NCBI RefSeq assembly: GCF_014174155.1
Contig: NZ_JABEQM010000008.1
Location: 1 to 64,000, forward strand
Source: Gluconacetobacter tumulisoli
Lineage (GTDB): Bacteria; Pseudomonadota; Alphaproteobacteria; Acetobacterales; Acetobacteraceae
Direction of reading: 5' to 3'
Length of the DNA: 64,000 nucleotides
The notes beneath the pieces are model-generated. The model searched no databases. It saw only the letters and a program-made list of their open reading frames with translations, and was not told the DNA's origin. The first letter of the stretch is position 1. Each line of letters opens with the position of its first letter. Below are positions 23,723-32,523 of this stretch, piece by piece. The position numbers and the translations under genes are program-made.

Positions 23723-26149
23723 ATGCATCAGGTTTCGTCCAATCGCGCGGCCATCCCGGCGCGCACCCGGCCGGTCGCGCGCCTGCCCCGGTCGACATTC
23801 CTGCTGGCGACCGCGCTGGGCAGCGCCACGGTCGTCGTCCCGTCGCCGGCGACGCAGGCGCGCGCCGCCGAGGCGAACGCCGACGCCGAGCAGGTGATCG
23901 TCACCGGCACGCGCGACCCGCACCAGACGGCACGCAAGAGCGTCAGCCCCGTCGTCGTCATTTCCGCGCGGCAACTGTCGCAGACCGGGCAGGCGGACGT
24001 GCGCGACGCGCTGATCCAGATGATCCCGTCGATGACGCGCTCGAACATGAATATCGGCAATTCCAACATGACCGACGCCATCCAGCTTCGGGGGCTGACG
24101 CCGAACCAGACGCTGGTGCTGGTGAACGGCAAGCGCCGCCATACGACATCGGTGATGACCGACTACACCGGGCCGCAGCAGGGTTCCATTCCCGTCGACA
24201 TCGACATGATTCCCGTCTCGGCCATCGACCATGTCGAGGTGCTGCAGGACGGTGCCGCGGCCCAGTACGGGTCCGACGCGATCGCGGGCGTGGTCAATAT
24301 CATCCTGAAACAATCCAGCCGCGCCCTGACCGCCCAGGCCATCAATGGCGGCTATTATTACGGCGACGGCTTCACGTCGGGCGAATCCGTCAACTGGGGC
24401 ACCGACCTGGGGGGACGCGGCTTCTTCGACCTGAGCGCCGAATACAAATACATGGACCATACGGACCGTGGCGGACCCGACAACCGCACCGGCCTTTACG
24501 ACAACCATATCCTGGGCAACCCGCGCCAGCAGCGCGAGACCATTTCCTACAACATGGGATATGACGTCACCGAAAACATCCAGCTGTATTCCTTCGCCAG
24601 CTATGGCCATGTGAACGGGGAATCGTACCAGAACTTCCGCACCAGCGCGATCCTGCCCGAAGTCTATCCCAACGGGTTTTCGCCGCAGATTACCCTGGCG
24701 CAGAACGATTATTCGTTCACCGGCGGCTTCAAGGGCCACCATCTGGGCTGGGACTGGGATGTCAGCACCACGTACGGCGGCAACGCGGCGGATGTCGGCA
24801 TGTTCGATACCGTCAACCCGGACCTGTACCAGGCCACCGGCGCCACCCCCACGACCTTCGATCCCATGATGACGTTCAACGACACGGAATGGACAACCGA
24901 TGCCGGAATCCGGCGCGGCTTCCACCTGCCCGTGCTGGCAAGCCCGCTGAACTTCGCCCTTGGCGCCCAGTACCGTTACGACACCTACCAGGTCGGCGCC
25001 GGCGAGCCCGCGTCCTATTACGGCGGCGGTCCGGCGGCGGATGACGGGCTGTCGCCGATGTCGGCGTCGAACAGCCATCGCGACGTCACGGCCGGGTATC
25101 TCGACCTGTCGACGCAGCTGATCAGGAACCTGCAGCTGGACCTGGCCGGGCGCATCGAGCATTATACCGATGTCGGCAATACCGAGACGGGCAAGGCCGC
25201 CCTGCGGTACGACATCAACCCCGTGATCGGCCTGCGCGGCACGATCAGCAACGGCTTCCGCGCGCCGTCGCTGGCCGAGGAGCATTATTCCAATCTCGGC
25301 GTCTCGCCGACCGGCGCGTCGGGCATCCTGCCCGTGAATTCCCGCTCGGCGATCCTGCTGGGGTCGCGCCCGCTGCGCCCCGAACGCTCGATGAACTATT
25401 CGGTCGGGCTGGTGCTGAACCCGGCGCCGCGCCTGCATATCGCGATCGACGCCTACCAGATCGACATGCGCCATCGCATCACCCTGGGCGGGGTGTACAA
25501 CGGCGAACAGGCCATCGACGCCCTGGAGGCCGGCGGCTTCGGCCTGCCGAGCGGGCTGATCCCCGCGGACGTCACCGCGCAGTATTTCGCCAATACGTCC
25601 AACACCCGCACCCGTGGCGCGGACATCACCGCGACGTACCAGACGCCGCTCGGCCGCTATGGCTCGATCAACTGGGACGTCGCGGTGAACGTCAACGAGA
25701 CCCAGATCACCCATATCGACGACGACCAGAACGGCAATCCGCTGCTGAATGCCCTCTACCAGGGGTTCATGACCAGCTATACGCCGCGCAACAAGCAGAT
25801 TTTCGGCGGCACCTGGAGCAACGGCAAATGGTCCGTCGCGCTGCATGAGATCCGCTACGGGCACGTCGTGTCGCAGCAGCAGTATGTGACGGGCCCCTAT
25901 GCCTATTCCAATTCCGTCTACCTGCCCTTCTACCAGGCGCCGCGCGCCGCGACGAATATCCTGGTCGGCTACCAGGTGACGCCGTCCTGGCGGGTTGCGC
26001 TGGGGGCGAACAACCTCTTCAATGCGCGGCAGAGGACCGTGCCGTACGACACGAACTATCTCGGCACGCAGAAATTCAATTTCGATGTCCAGCAGATCGG
26101 GTTCAACGGCGGGTATTACTACTTCCAGATCAACTACAGCATGCTGTGA
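23723..26149 (+). CDS. TonB-dependent receptor (no STN domain)
   Basis: Outer-membrane TonB-dependent transporter of 808 residues. It has a signal peptide with LLATALGSATVVV and cut near ARA-AE, a TonB box/plug start EQVIVTGTRDPHQTARKSVS, and plug motifs IQLRGLTPNQTLVLVNGKRR and GAAAQYGSDAIAGVVNIIL. The barrel follows, with the conserved segment NGFRAPSLAEEHYSNLG. It lacks an STN domain, so it is not a sigma-signalling receptor. The ATG at 23723 has GGAG upstream. It is the first gene of the cluster divergent from iclR and the likely entry point of the cluster's substrate. Confidence 0.93.
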   Translation: MHQVSSNRAAIPARTRPVARLPRSTFLLATALGSATVVVPSPATQARAAEANADAEQVIVTGTRDPHQTARKSVSPVVVISARQLSQTGQADVRDALIQMIPSMTRSNMNIGNSNMTDAIQLRGLTPNQTLVLVNGKRRHTTSVMTDYTGPQQGSIPVDIDMIPVSAIDHVEVLQDGAAAQYGSDAIAGVVNIILKQSSRALTAQAINGGYYYGDGFTSGESVNWGTDLGGRGFFDLSAEYKYMDHTDRGGPDNRTGLYDNHILGNPRQQRETISYNMGYDVTENIQLYSFASYGHVNGESYQNFRTSAILPEVYPNGFSPQITLAQNDYSFTGGFKGHHLGWDWDVSTTYGGNAADVGMFDTVNPDLYQATGATPTTFDPMMTFNDTEWTTDAGIRRGFHLPVLASPLNFALGAQYRYDTYQVGAGEPASYYGGGPAADDGLSPMSASNSHRDVTAGYLDLSTQLIRNLQLDLAGRIEHYTDVGNTETGKAALRYDINPVIGLRGTISNGFRAPSLAEEHYSNLGVSPTGASGILPVNSRSAILLGSRPLRPERSMNYSVGLVLNPAPRLHIAIDAYQIDMRHRITLGGVYNGEQAIDALEAGGFGLPSGLIPADVTAQYFANTSNTRTRGADITATYQTPLGRYGSINWDVAVNVNETQITHIDDDQNGNPLLNALYQGFMTSYTPRNKQIFGGTWSNGKWSVALHEIRYGHVVSQQQYVTGPYAYSNSVYLPFYQAPRAATNILVGYQVTPSWRVALGANNLFNARQRTVPYDTNYLGTQKFNFDVQQIGFNGGYYYFQINYSML

Positions 26150-26172
26150 CGCGTCCGGGGGGAGGACAGGCC

Positions 26173-27348
26173 ATGTCGGATGTCATCGTCATCGGTTGCG
26201 GGATATCGGGCGCCGCGACCGCCTATGAGCTGGCGAAGGCCGGGCGTTCGGTCACGATCGTCGAACGCTATCACCCGGCGGCCATGGCCAGTGGCTGGAC
26301 CCTGGCCGGCGTGCGCCAGTCCGGGCGCGACCCGCGCGAATTGCCGCTGGCCATGGCCGCGGTCAGGATCTGGGAACAGCTGGACCGCGAACTGGACGCG
26401 CCGACCGGCTACACGCAGGAGGGCAATCTGCGCATCGGCGTCGCCGACGCCGACATCCCCCGCCTGCGCGACATCGTGGCGCAGGGCACCGCGCAGGGGC
26501 TGGACCTGTCCTTCCTGCCCGACAGCGCCGCGATCCGCGCCTTCGCGCCGGCCATTTCGCCCCATGTCGCCGCCGCCAGCTATTGTCCGACCGACGGCCA
26601 CGCCGACCCGGACCTGACGGTGAACGCCTATCTGCGCGCCGCCGGGCGCCTGGGCGCGCGGACGCGCTTCGGCGAATGCGTGCAGGCGATCGAAACCCGC
26701 GGCGGCCGGGTCAGCGGCGTGCGCACCGACACGGGCGTCCTGCCCGCCGATGCCGTCGTGCTGGCCAGCGGCGTGTTCGGCAACGACCTTCTGGCGCCGT
26801 TCGGGCTGTCCGTCCCGCTGGCCGTCAAATGCGTCACCGTCGTCAGGACGCGGCCCACCGTTCCCCTGCTGGCGCAGGTCCTCTCGGTCGCCGATGCCAG
26901 CAATGCGGAGGCCGCCTGCGCCGGGCGGCAGCAGAATGACGGGGCGTTCCGTTTCACCAGCGGCATCGAGGATTGGACCGAGCAGCTTGTCGAACGCGCC
27001 GGCCGGCCCGTCATCGCGCCGAAGGCGGCCGCCCTCGCCGCGACGATCGGGAGTTTCGGGGCGGTCGTCCCGGCCAGCCTGGACCTGGGCGTCGAGAGCT
27101 TCTGGTGCGGGCTGATCGACCAGACCCCCGACGCCCTGCCCGTCCTGGACGGGGTCGATCGCGTCGCGGGCCTGTTCCTGGCGCGCGGCTTCTCGGGGCA
27201 CGGATTCTGCCTGGGGCCGGTCACGGGCAGGATCATGGCCGCGCTGGTGAACGGCGAGGCCCCACCGCTGCCCATCGGGGCCTTCGCGCTGTCGCGCTTC
27301 GGCGAGGCGGAGCAGGTTCGGTTCGATCCCGTGACCCTTCACGGCTAG
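26173..27348 (+). CDS. FAD-dependent amine/amino-acid oxidoreductase (DAO family)
   Basis: DAO-superfamily flavoprotein of 391 residues. The Rossmann FAD motif is VIVIGCGISGAATAYELA near residues 4-21, followed by an ERYHPAAMASGWTLAGVR loop and, near the C-terminus, FLARGFSGHGFCLGPVTGRI. It should oxidise a C-N bond of an amino acid or secondary amine in the cytoplasm. It shares the unusual block GRDPRE-(I/L)PL with the second FAD enzyme of the cluster (31191-32516), so the two are paralogues. GGAGGA lies just ahead of the ATG. The oppB-type gene starts 6 bases downstream. Confidence 0.88.
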   Translation: MSDVIVIGCGISGAATAYELAKAGRSVTIVERYHPAAMASGWTLAGVRQSGRDPRELPLAMAAVRIWEQLDRELDAPTGYTQEGNLRIGVADADIPRLRDIVAQGTAQGLDLSFLPDSAAIRAFAPAISPHVAAASYCPTDGHADPDLTVNAYLRAAGRLGARTRFGECVQAIETRGGRVSGVRTDTGVLPADAVVLASGVFGNDLLAPFGLSVPLAVKCVTVVRTRPTVPLLAQVLSVADASNAEAACAGRQQNDGAFRFTSGIEDWTEQLVERAGRPVIAPKAAALAATIGSFGAVVPASLDLGVESFWCGLIDQTPDALPVLDGVDRVAGLFLARGFSGHGFCLGPVTGRIMAALVNGEAPPLPIGAFALSRFGEAEQVRFDPVTLHG

Positions 27349-27354
27349 GCGGTG

Positions 27355-28302
27355 ATGACGGGGTTCCTTCTCCAGAAACTGGGCGTCAACTGCCTGCTGC
27401 TGGTCCTTGTGTCGATGGTGGGGTTCGTCCTGGTGCATGCGACGCCCGGCGGCCCGCTGGCGCAATTCGCCCTGTCGCCGGGCATGACCAGCGCGCGGCT
27501 GGCGGAAATCGCGCATGGCATGGGGCTCGACCGGCCGCTGTGGCAGCAATATCTGCACTGGTCCGCCCGGCTTGCGACCGGCGACTGGGGCCGGTCCTAT
27601 CGCGACCAGACCCCGGTCCTGACCATGATCTGGCTGCATCTGGGCGCGACGGCGCAACTGGGGCTCGCCTCGCTCATCCTGTCCTTTCCGCTGGGCGTGG
27701 CGCTGGGGATCGTCGCCGCGCTGCGGGCGGGCACGCGGACGGAACATCTGGCGTCGCTGCTGTCGGTCGTCCTGCTCTCGCTGCCGACCTTCTGGCTGGG
27801 GCTGGTCTTCATCTACGTCTTTTCCGTGCGCCTGGGCTGGTTTCCGGCCGGGAACCTGACCACGCCGGGGCATGGCGCGTTCATGGACCATCTGCGGCAC
27901 CTGGCGCTTCCGTCGCTGACGCTGGGACTGGTCTCCGTCCCGCTGTGGAGCAGCTATACCCAGGCCTTCGCCGGCGACATCTGGCGACAGGACCATATCC
28001 GGACGGCACGCGCGCTGGGCGTCCCGGCATGGCGGATCGTGGTACTGCACCTGCTGCCCGAGGCCCTGCTGCCGCTTATTCCCGTGGCCGGCGTCTATCT
28101 TCCGACATTGCTCAGCGGCGCGCTGGTGACGGAGACGGTCTTCACATGGCCGGGCATCGGGCGGCTGCTGCTCGACAGCCTGCAATATCGCGACTACCCG
28201 GTGGTCATGGGGCTGCTGGTGTTCAGCGCGGCCCTGGTGCTGCTGTGCAGCCTCGTCGCCGAAATCCTGCATCATCTCTGCGATCCGAGGCTGCGGGGAT
28301 GA
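27355..28302 (+). CDS. Dipeptide/oligopeptide-type ABC permease (OppB/DppB-like)
   Basis: First membrane subunit of a peptide/nickel-class ABC importer, 315 residues with ~6 helices. Typical parts: the N-terminal helix with MVGFVLVHATPGGP, the LDRPLWQQYLHWSARLATGD block, and the EAA loop ARALGVPAWRIVVLHLLPEAL preceding VETVFTWPGIGRLL-like residues. An overlapping GTG at 27352 is an alternative start. Its stop overlaps the next permease as ATGA. The importer has its ATPases and binding protein in the same cluster, so it is complete. Confidence 0.93.
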   Translation: MTGFLLQKLGVNCLLLVLVSMVGFVLVHATPGGPLAQFALSPGMTSARLAEIAHGMGLDRPLWQQYLHWSARLATGDWGRSYRDQTPVLTMIWLHLGATAQLGLASLILSFPLGVALGIVAALRAGTRTEHLASLLSVVLLSLPTFWLGLVFIYVFSVRLGWFPAGNLTTPGHGAFMDHLRHLALPSLTLGLVSVPLWSSYTQAFAGDIWRQDHIRTARALGVPAWRIVVLHLLPEALLPLIPVAGVYLPTLLSGALVTETVFTWPGIGRLLLDSLQYRDYPVVMGLLVFSAALVLLCSLVAEILHHLCDPRLRG

Positions 28303-29150
28303 GCGGCGGCATGGTGTCGCACGGCGTGTGGCGACGGATGACGGCCGGGCGGGGCGGGGTCATCTCGCTGCTCTATATCGGGTCGATCGTATTCGCCTGC
28401 TTCTGCGGCCCCTTCCTGCTGCCGTTCGGCCCGACGTCGATCGACCTCCATCACCGCTTCCTGCCGCCGCTTGCGCACGGGCATGTCCTCGGCACCGACG
28501 AGATCGGGCGCGACCTGCTGGCGCGCGTGCTGCGCGGCGGCCGCGTGTCGCTGATCGTGGGCGTCGTCTCCACGGTGCTGAGTTCCCTGATCGGCACGGT
28601 GGTCGGCATCGTGGCGGGCTACAGGCCGGGCGGGACGCGATTCCTGATCACGACCGTCATCGACACCGTGCTGTGCTTTCCCGTCATCTTCCTGCTGCTG
28701 ACGCTGGCGGCGATCCTGCATCCCGGCCTCGTCACCATCGTGGGCATCGTGACACTGGTCAGCTGGATGGAGGTCGCGCGCGTGGCGCAGGCGCAGACCG
28801 TCCTGGTCCGCCAGATGGATTATGTCACCGCCGTCATGGCCATGGGCGCCCCGGACCGGCAGATCCTCTTCCGCGAGATCCTGCCGAACATCGCGCCCGC
28901 CATCATCGTGAGCGCCACGCTCAACATCGCGCGCGCGATCCTGCTGGAATCCTATGTCAGCTACCTGGGATACGGGATCCAGCCGCCGGAGGCGAGCTGG
29001 GGCAACCTGCTGAACAACGCGCAGGAATATCTCGAATCCGATCCGTGGCTGGCGGTCATTCCCGGCTTCGTCATCGCCCTGACCGTCGCGATGTTCAATG
29101 TCCTGGGCGCCGCGCTGCGCGAGGCGATCGCGCCGGGGCGGCGGGCATGA
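28299..29150 (+). CDS. Dipeptide/oligopeptide-type ABC permease (OppC/DppC-like)
   Basis: Second membrane subunit, 283 residues. Markers of the OppC side: HVLGTDEIGRDLLARVLRGG early on, the EAA loop AMGAPDRQILFREILPNIAP, and SYLGYGIQPPEASWGNLL near the end. It is coupled to the preceding permease and the following ATPase by 4-base ATGA overlaps, indicating fixed co-translation of the transporter. The substrate is likely a small amino-acid-containing molecule rather than a peptide, given the flanking oxidases, but that is inference. Confidence 0.93.
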   Translation: MSGGMVSHGVWRRMTAGRGGVISLLYIGSIVFACFCGPFLLPFGPTSIDLHHRFLPPLAHGHVLGTDEIGRDLLARVLRGGRVSLIVGVVSTVLSSLIGTVVGIVAGYRPGGTRFLITTVIDTVLCFPVIFLLLTLAAILHPGLVTIVGIVTLVSWMEVARVAQAQTVLVRQMDYVTAVMAMGAPDRQILFREILPNIAPAIIVSATLNIARAILLESYVSYLGYGIQPPEASWGNLLNNAQEYLESDPWLAVIPGFVIALTVAMFNVLGAALREAIAPGRRA

Positions 29151-30175
29151 CCGCGCCGGGGGGCGGCCCCGTCCTGCGCGTCCGCAAGCTCGGCGTCAGC
29201 TTCGGCCAGACCAGCCTGGTGGACGGCCTGAATTTCGACGTCGGACGCGGGGAGATCGTCGCCCTCGTCGGCGAAAGCGGATCGGGCAAGAGCGTGTCGT
29301 CGCTGGCCATCCTCGGCCTTCTGCCCGGCGCGGACATTTCAGGGTCGGCCGTCCTGCATGCCCCCGGGCCGGCCGGGGATCGGGACGGCATCGAACTGCT
29401 CGGCCGGCCCGAACGCCTGCTGCGCCCGCTGCGCGGCAAGCGGGTTTCCATGATCTTCCAGGACCCGATGAGCAGCCTGAACCCGATCCGCACCATCGGG
29501 GCCCAGCTGCGCGAAATCCTGGCCCTGCATGCCGGCCTGGACGGCCGGGCGGCGGAACGGCGCGCGGTCGACCTTCTGGCGCAGGTCGGCATCGTCGACC
29601 CCCAAGGGTGCATGCGCCTGATCCCGCAACGGCTGTCGGGCGGCATGCGCCAGCGCGTGGTCATCGCGCTGGCCATCGCCGGCGGTCCCGACCTGCTGAT
29701 CGCGGACGAGCCGACGACCGCGCTGGACGTCACGATCCAGGCGCAGGTGCTGCGCCTGCTGCTGGACCTGCGGGCCGACATGGGCATGGCCATGGTGTTC
29801 ATCACCCACAACCTCGCCGTCGCCTCGGCGATCGCCGACCGCGTCGTCGTCCTCTATGCCGGGCAGATCGTGGAGGACGCGCCCGCCGCCGCCTTCTTCG
29901 CCGCACCCCGGATGCCGTACAGCCGGGGCCTGCTGGCCGCGGCGCCGGGGCTGGACCGCATCGCGTCCGGCGCGCGGCGGCTGGGAACGCTGCCGGGCCA
30001 GGTGCCCCCGCCGGACGAACGCGGCGCGGGCTGCCGTTTCGCGCCGCGCTGCGCGTGGATGATGCCCGACCCGTGCGCGCGCCGGATGCCCGCGCTGGAG
30101 CACGTAGCGCCCGCCGGGCCCGGCGGCCCGCCCCATCTGGCCCGCTGCGCCCGGCTGGAGGAGATCGGGGAATGA
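29147..30175 (+). CDS. ABC importer ATPase (OppD/DppD-like)
   Basis: ATP-binding subunit of 342 residues. Walker A GESGSGKS at 42-49, signature LSGGMRQR, Walker B LLIADEPTTALD, switch His in VFITHNLAV, and the OppD-type C-terminal extension with cysteines (GCRFAPRCAWMMPDPC), which in some members carries an iron-sulfur cluster. It starts in a 4-base overlap with the permease gene and ends in one with the next ATPase. It energises import with its OppF partner. Confidence 0.95.
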   Translation: MTAPGGGPVLRVRKLGVSFGQTSLVDGLNFDVGRGEIVALVGESGSGKSVSSLAILGLLPGADISGSAVLHAPGPAGDRDGIELLGRPERLLRPLRGKRVSMIFQDPMSSLNPIRTIGAQLREILALHAGLDGRAAERRAVDLLAQVGIVDPQGCMRLIPQRLSGGMRQRVVIALAIAGGPDLLIADEPTTALDVTIQAQVLRLLLDLRADMGMAMVFITHNLAVASAIADRVVVLYAGQIVEDAPAAAFFAAPRMPYSRGLLAAAPGLDRIASGARRLGTLPGQVPPPDERGAGCRFAPRCAWMMPDPCARRMPALEHVAPAGPGGPPHLARCARLEEIGE

Positions 30176-31176
30176 CGGGTCCCGTCCCGCCGGATCCGGT
30201 GCCCCTGCTTTCGCTGCGGGGACTGTCCAAGACCTACCTGCGCCGCGACGGCCTGCTGACCCGCCCGCGCGCGGTCGCCGCCGCGCGCGATGTCACGCTG
30301 GATATCGCGCGCGGCGAAGTGCTGGGCATCGTGGGGGAATCCGGCTCGGGCAAATCGACGGTCGGGCGCATGGCGATGCGCCTGCTGGAGCCGACGGCGG
30401 GTGCGGTCCATCTGGACGGCGCGGACATCACGCATCTGTCCGAACAGGCGCTGCGGCCGCTTCGGCACAAGATGCAGATGATCTTCCAGGACCCGTCGGC
30501 CTCGCTGAACCCGCGGCAGAGCATCCGCCAGATCCTGACGACGCCCCTGCGCCTGCGCGGCGTCGCCGGGGCCGACGCCACGCAGGAGATGCTGGAGACG
30601 CTGGCCCTGGTCGGGCTGGGCCCGGACGTCCTGGGCCGCGCGCCGTCGACCTTTTCCGGCGGCCAGCGGCAGCGCCTGAGCATCGCGCGGGCATTGCTGA
30701 TGAAACCGGAGCTGATCGTGGCCGACGAAGCGGTCTCGGCGCTGGACGTGTGCGTGCAGGCGCAGATCGTCAATTTGTTCCGCCACCTGCGCGACCGGTT
30801 CAACCTGTCCATCCTGTTCATCGGCCACGACCTGGCGGTGGTGGGCGTGATTTCGGACCGGATCGCCGTCATGTATCGCGGCACGCTGGTGGAAATCGCC
30901 CCGACCGAGCAGCTTTTCCGCCGCCCGCGCCATCCCTACACGGCGCGCCTGCTCTCGGCCGAGCCCCGGCGCGGCGTCCTGTCGGCCCCCGCCCCGCCCG
31001 CCACGCCAGCCGGGCAACACGCCCCGGACGGCTGCGTCTTCAGCGCCCGATGCCCCCATGCGGCCGACGCGTGCCGGACGCGGCAGCCGGCGCTGGCCCC
31101 GGTCGCGCCCGGCCATCGTGCGGCGTGCATCCGGACGGATCTCGACCTTGAAGGCATCCTGCCCCACAGCAATTGA
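30172..31176 (+). CDS. ABC importer ATPase (OppF/DppF-like)
   Basis: Second ATP-binding subunit, 334 residues. Walker A GESGSGKST at 55-63, Q-loop MIFQDPSASLNPRQ, signature FSGGQRQRLSIARAL, Walker B LIVADEAVSALD, switch LFIGHDLAVV, and the C-terminal oligopeptide-transporter tail CVFSARCPHAADACRTRQPA with four cysteines. The Walker B reads DEAVS instead of DEPTS, which is common in OppF proteins. It is the last of four genes joined by ATGA overlaps; the second FAD enzyme begins 14 bases later. Confidence 0.95.
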   Translation: MTGPVPPDPVPLLSLRGLSKTYLRRDGLLTRPRAVAAARDVTLDIARGEVLGIVGESGSGKSTVGRMAMRLLEPTAGAVHLDGADITHLSEQALRPLRHKMQMIFQDPSASLNPRQSIRQILTTPLRLRGVAGADATQEMLETLALVGLGPDVLGRAPSTFSGGQRQRLSIARALLMKPELIVADEAVSALDVCVQAQIVNLFRHLRDRFNLSILFIGHDLAVVGVISDRIAVMYRGTLVEIAPTEQLFRRPRHPYTARLLSAEPRRGVLSAPAPPATPAGQHAPDGCVFSARCPHAADACRTRQPALAPVAPGHRAACIRTDLDLEGILPHSN

Positions 31177-31190
31177 AAGGTTCCCGCCCC

Positions 31191-32516
31191 ATGGGTCCCC
31201 AGGTCAAAATCGTGCAAACGGACGACGTCCTTCCCGAACGCGCGGACGTGGTCGTCATCGGCGGCGGAATCGTCGGCGTCAGCACCGCCTATGAACTTGC
31301 CAAGCGCAAGATTTCGGTCGTGCTGTGCGAAAAGGGCACCATCGCGGGCGAACAATCCAGCCGCAACTGGGGCTGGGTCCGCCGCAACGGGCGCGACCCG
31401 CGCGAGATTCCGCTGATGGTCGAGAGCTTCCGCGCCTGGGACGAATTCCGCAGCCGGGGGATCGACACGGGCTTCACCGTGTGCGGCGTCCTCTCGCTGG
31501 CCAGCACCGATGCCGATCGCGCCCGCCACGAACAATTCGTCGAGGACGCCCGCCCCTACCAGCTGGGCAGCCGCATCGTCACCAGCGCCGAAATCCACGA
31601 GATCCTGCCCGGCTACGCGGGCACCGCGCGCTCGGGCCTCTACAACCCGACCGACGCGCGCGCCGAACCCCAGCGCGCCGCGCCGATGATCGCGCTGGCG
31701 GCCCGCGAACTGGGCGCGACCGTGCTGCAGAACTGCGCCGTGCGCGGCATCGATCGCGAAGGCGGGCGCGTCAGCGGCGTCATGACGGAAAAGGGCTATG
31801 TCCGCACGTCGCGGGTCGTCGTGGCCGGCGGCGCATGGTCGCGCCTGCTCTGCGGCACGCTGGGCGTGACGCTGCCGCAGCTGAAGGTCCTGTCGTCCGT
31901 CTGCCGGACCGCGCCGATCGCAACCCTGCCGGATACGTCGGCCTATCTGGGTTCGGTCGCCTATCGCCGGCGCGACGACGGCGGCTACAACATCGCCCCC
32001 AGCACCGGGCTGAGCGTCCCGATCGTGCCCGACCTCTTCCGTTTCGCCCGGCACTATCTTCCGGCGTTCCGGGCCGAGCGCAAGGCGGTGTTTCCACGAT
32101 TGGACAACAGGTTCCTGATCGAACTGGCGACGCCGCGCACCTGGCCCGTCGACCTGCCGACGGTTTTCGAGAAGACGCGCATCCTCGATCCCCGGCCGAA
32201 CGTGCGTCTGACCCGCGCGGCGGTCGCGCGCCTCGAAACGCTGTTCCCCCAGGTCGGGCCGATCCATGTGCTGCAGCACTGGGGGGGGCTGATCGACGTC
32301 ATGCCCGACGCCGTTCCGGTGATCGACGGCGATGTCGGCGTTCCGGGGCTGACGGTCTCGACGGGTTATTCCGGCCATGGCTTCGGGATCGGGCCGGGGG
32401 CCGGGCGGCTGACGGCCGACCTGGCGACCGGGGCGAACCCCGTCGTCGACCCGACGCCGTTCCGGCTTTCGCGCTTCTACGACGGCTCGCCCATCCGCAT
32501 CGTGGGCGGGTTCTAG
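31191..32516 (+). CDS. FAD-dependent amine/amino-acid oxidoreductase (second paralogue)
   Basis: DAO-family flavoprotein of 441 residues. The FAD motif ADVVVIGGGIVGVSTAYELA lies at ~18-37, followed by SSRNWGWVRRNGRDPREIPL. The C-terminal region holds HWGGLIDVMPDAVPVIDG and STGYSGHGFGIGPGAGRL, which binds flavin. It resembles D-amino-acid dehydrogenase and opine-oxidase-type subunits. Having two paralogues in one uptake cluster suggests sequential or stereospecific oxidations. The ATG at 31191 is chosen over a TTG at 31173 because the upstream residues are not conserved. It sits between the ATPases and the binding protein. Confidence 0.9.
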   Translation: MGPQVKIVQTDDVLPERADVVVIGGGIVGVSTAYELAKRKISVVLCEKGTIAGEQSSRNWGWVRRNGRDPREIPLMVESFRAWDEFRSRGIDTGFTVCGVLSLASTDADRARHEQFVEDARPYQLGSRIVTSAEIHEILPGYAGTARSGLYNPTDARAEPQRAAPMIALAARELGATVLQNCAVRGIDREGGRVSGVMTEKGYVRTSRVVVAGGAWSRLLCGTLGVTLPQLKVLSSVCRTAPIATLPDTSAYLGSVAYRRRDDGGYNIAPSTGLSVPIVPDLFRFARHYLPAFRAERKAVFPRLDNRFLIELATPRTWPVDLPTVFEKTRILDPRPNVRLTRAAVARLETLFPQVGPIHVLQHWGGLIDVMPDAVPVIDGDVGVPGLTVSTGYSGHGFGIGPGAGRLTADLATGANPVVDPTPFRLSRFYDGSPIRIVGGF

Positions 32517-32523
32517 GGCCGCG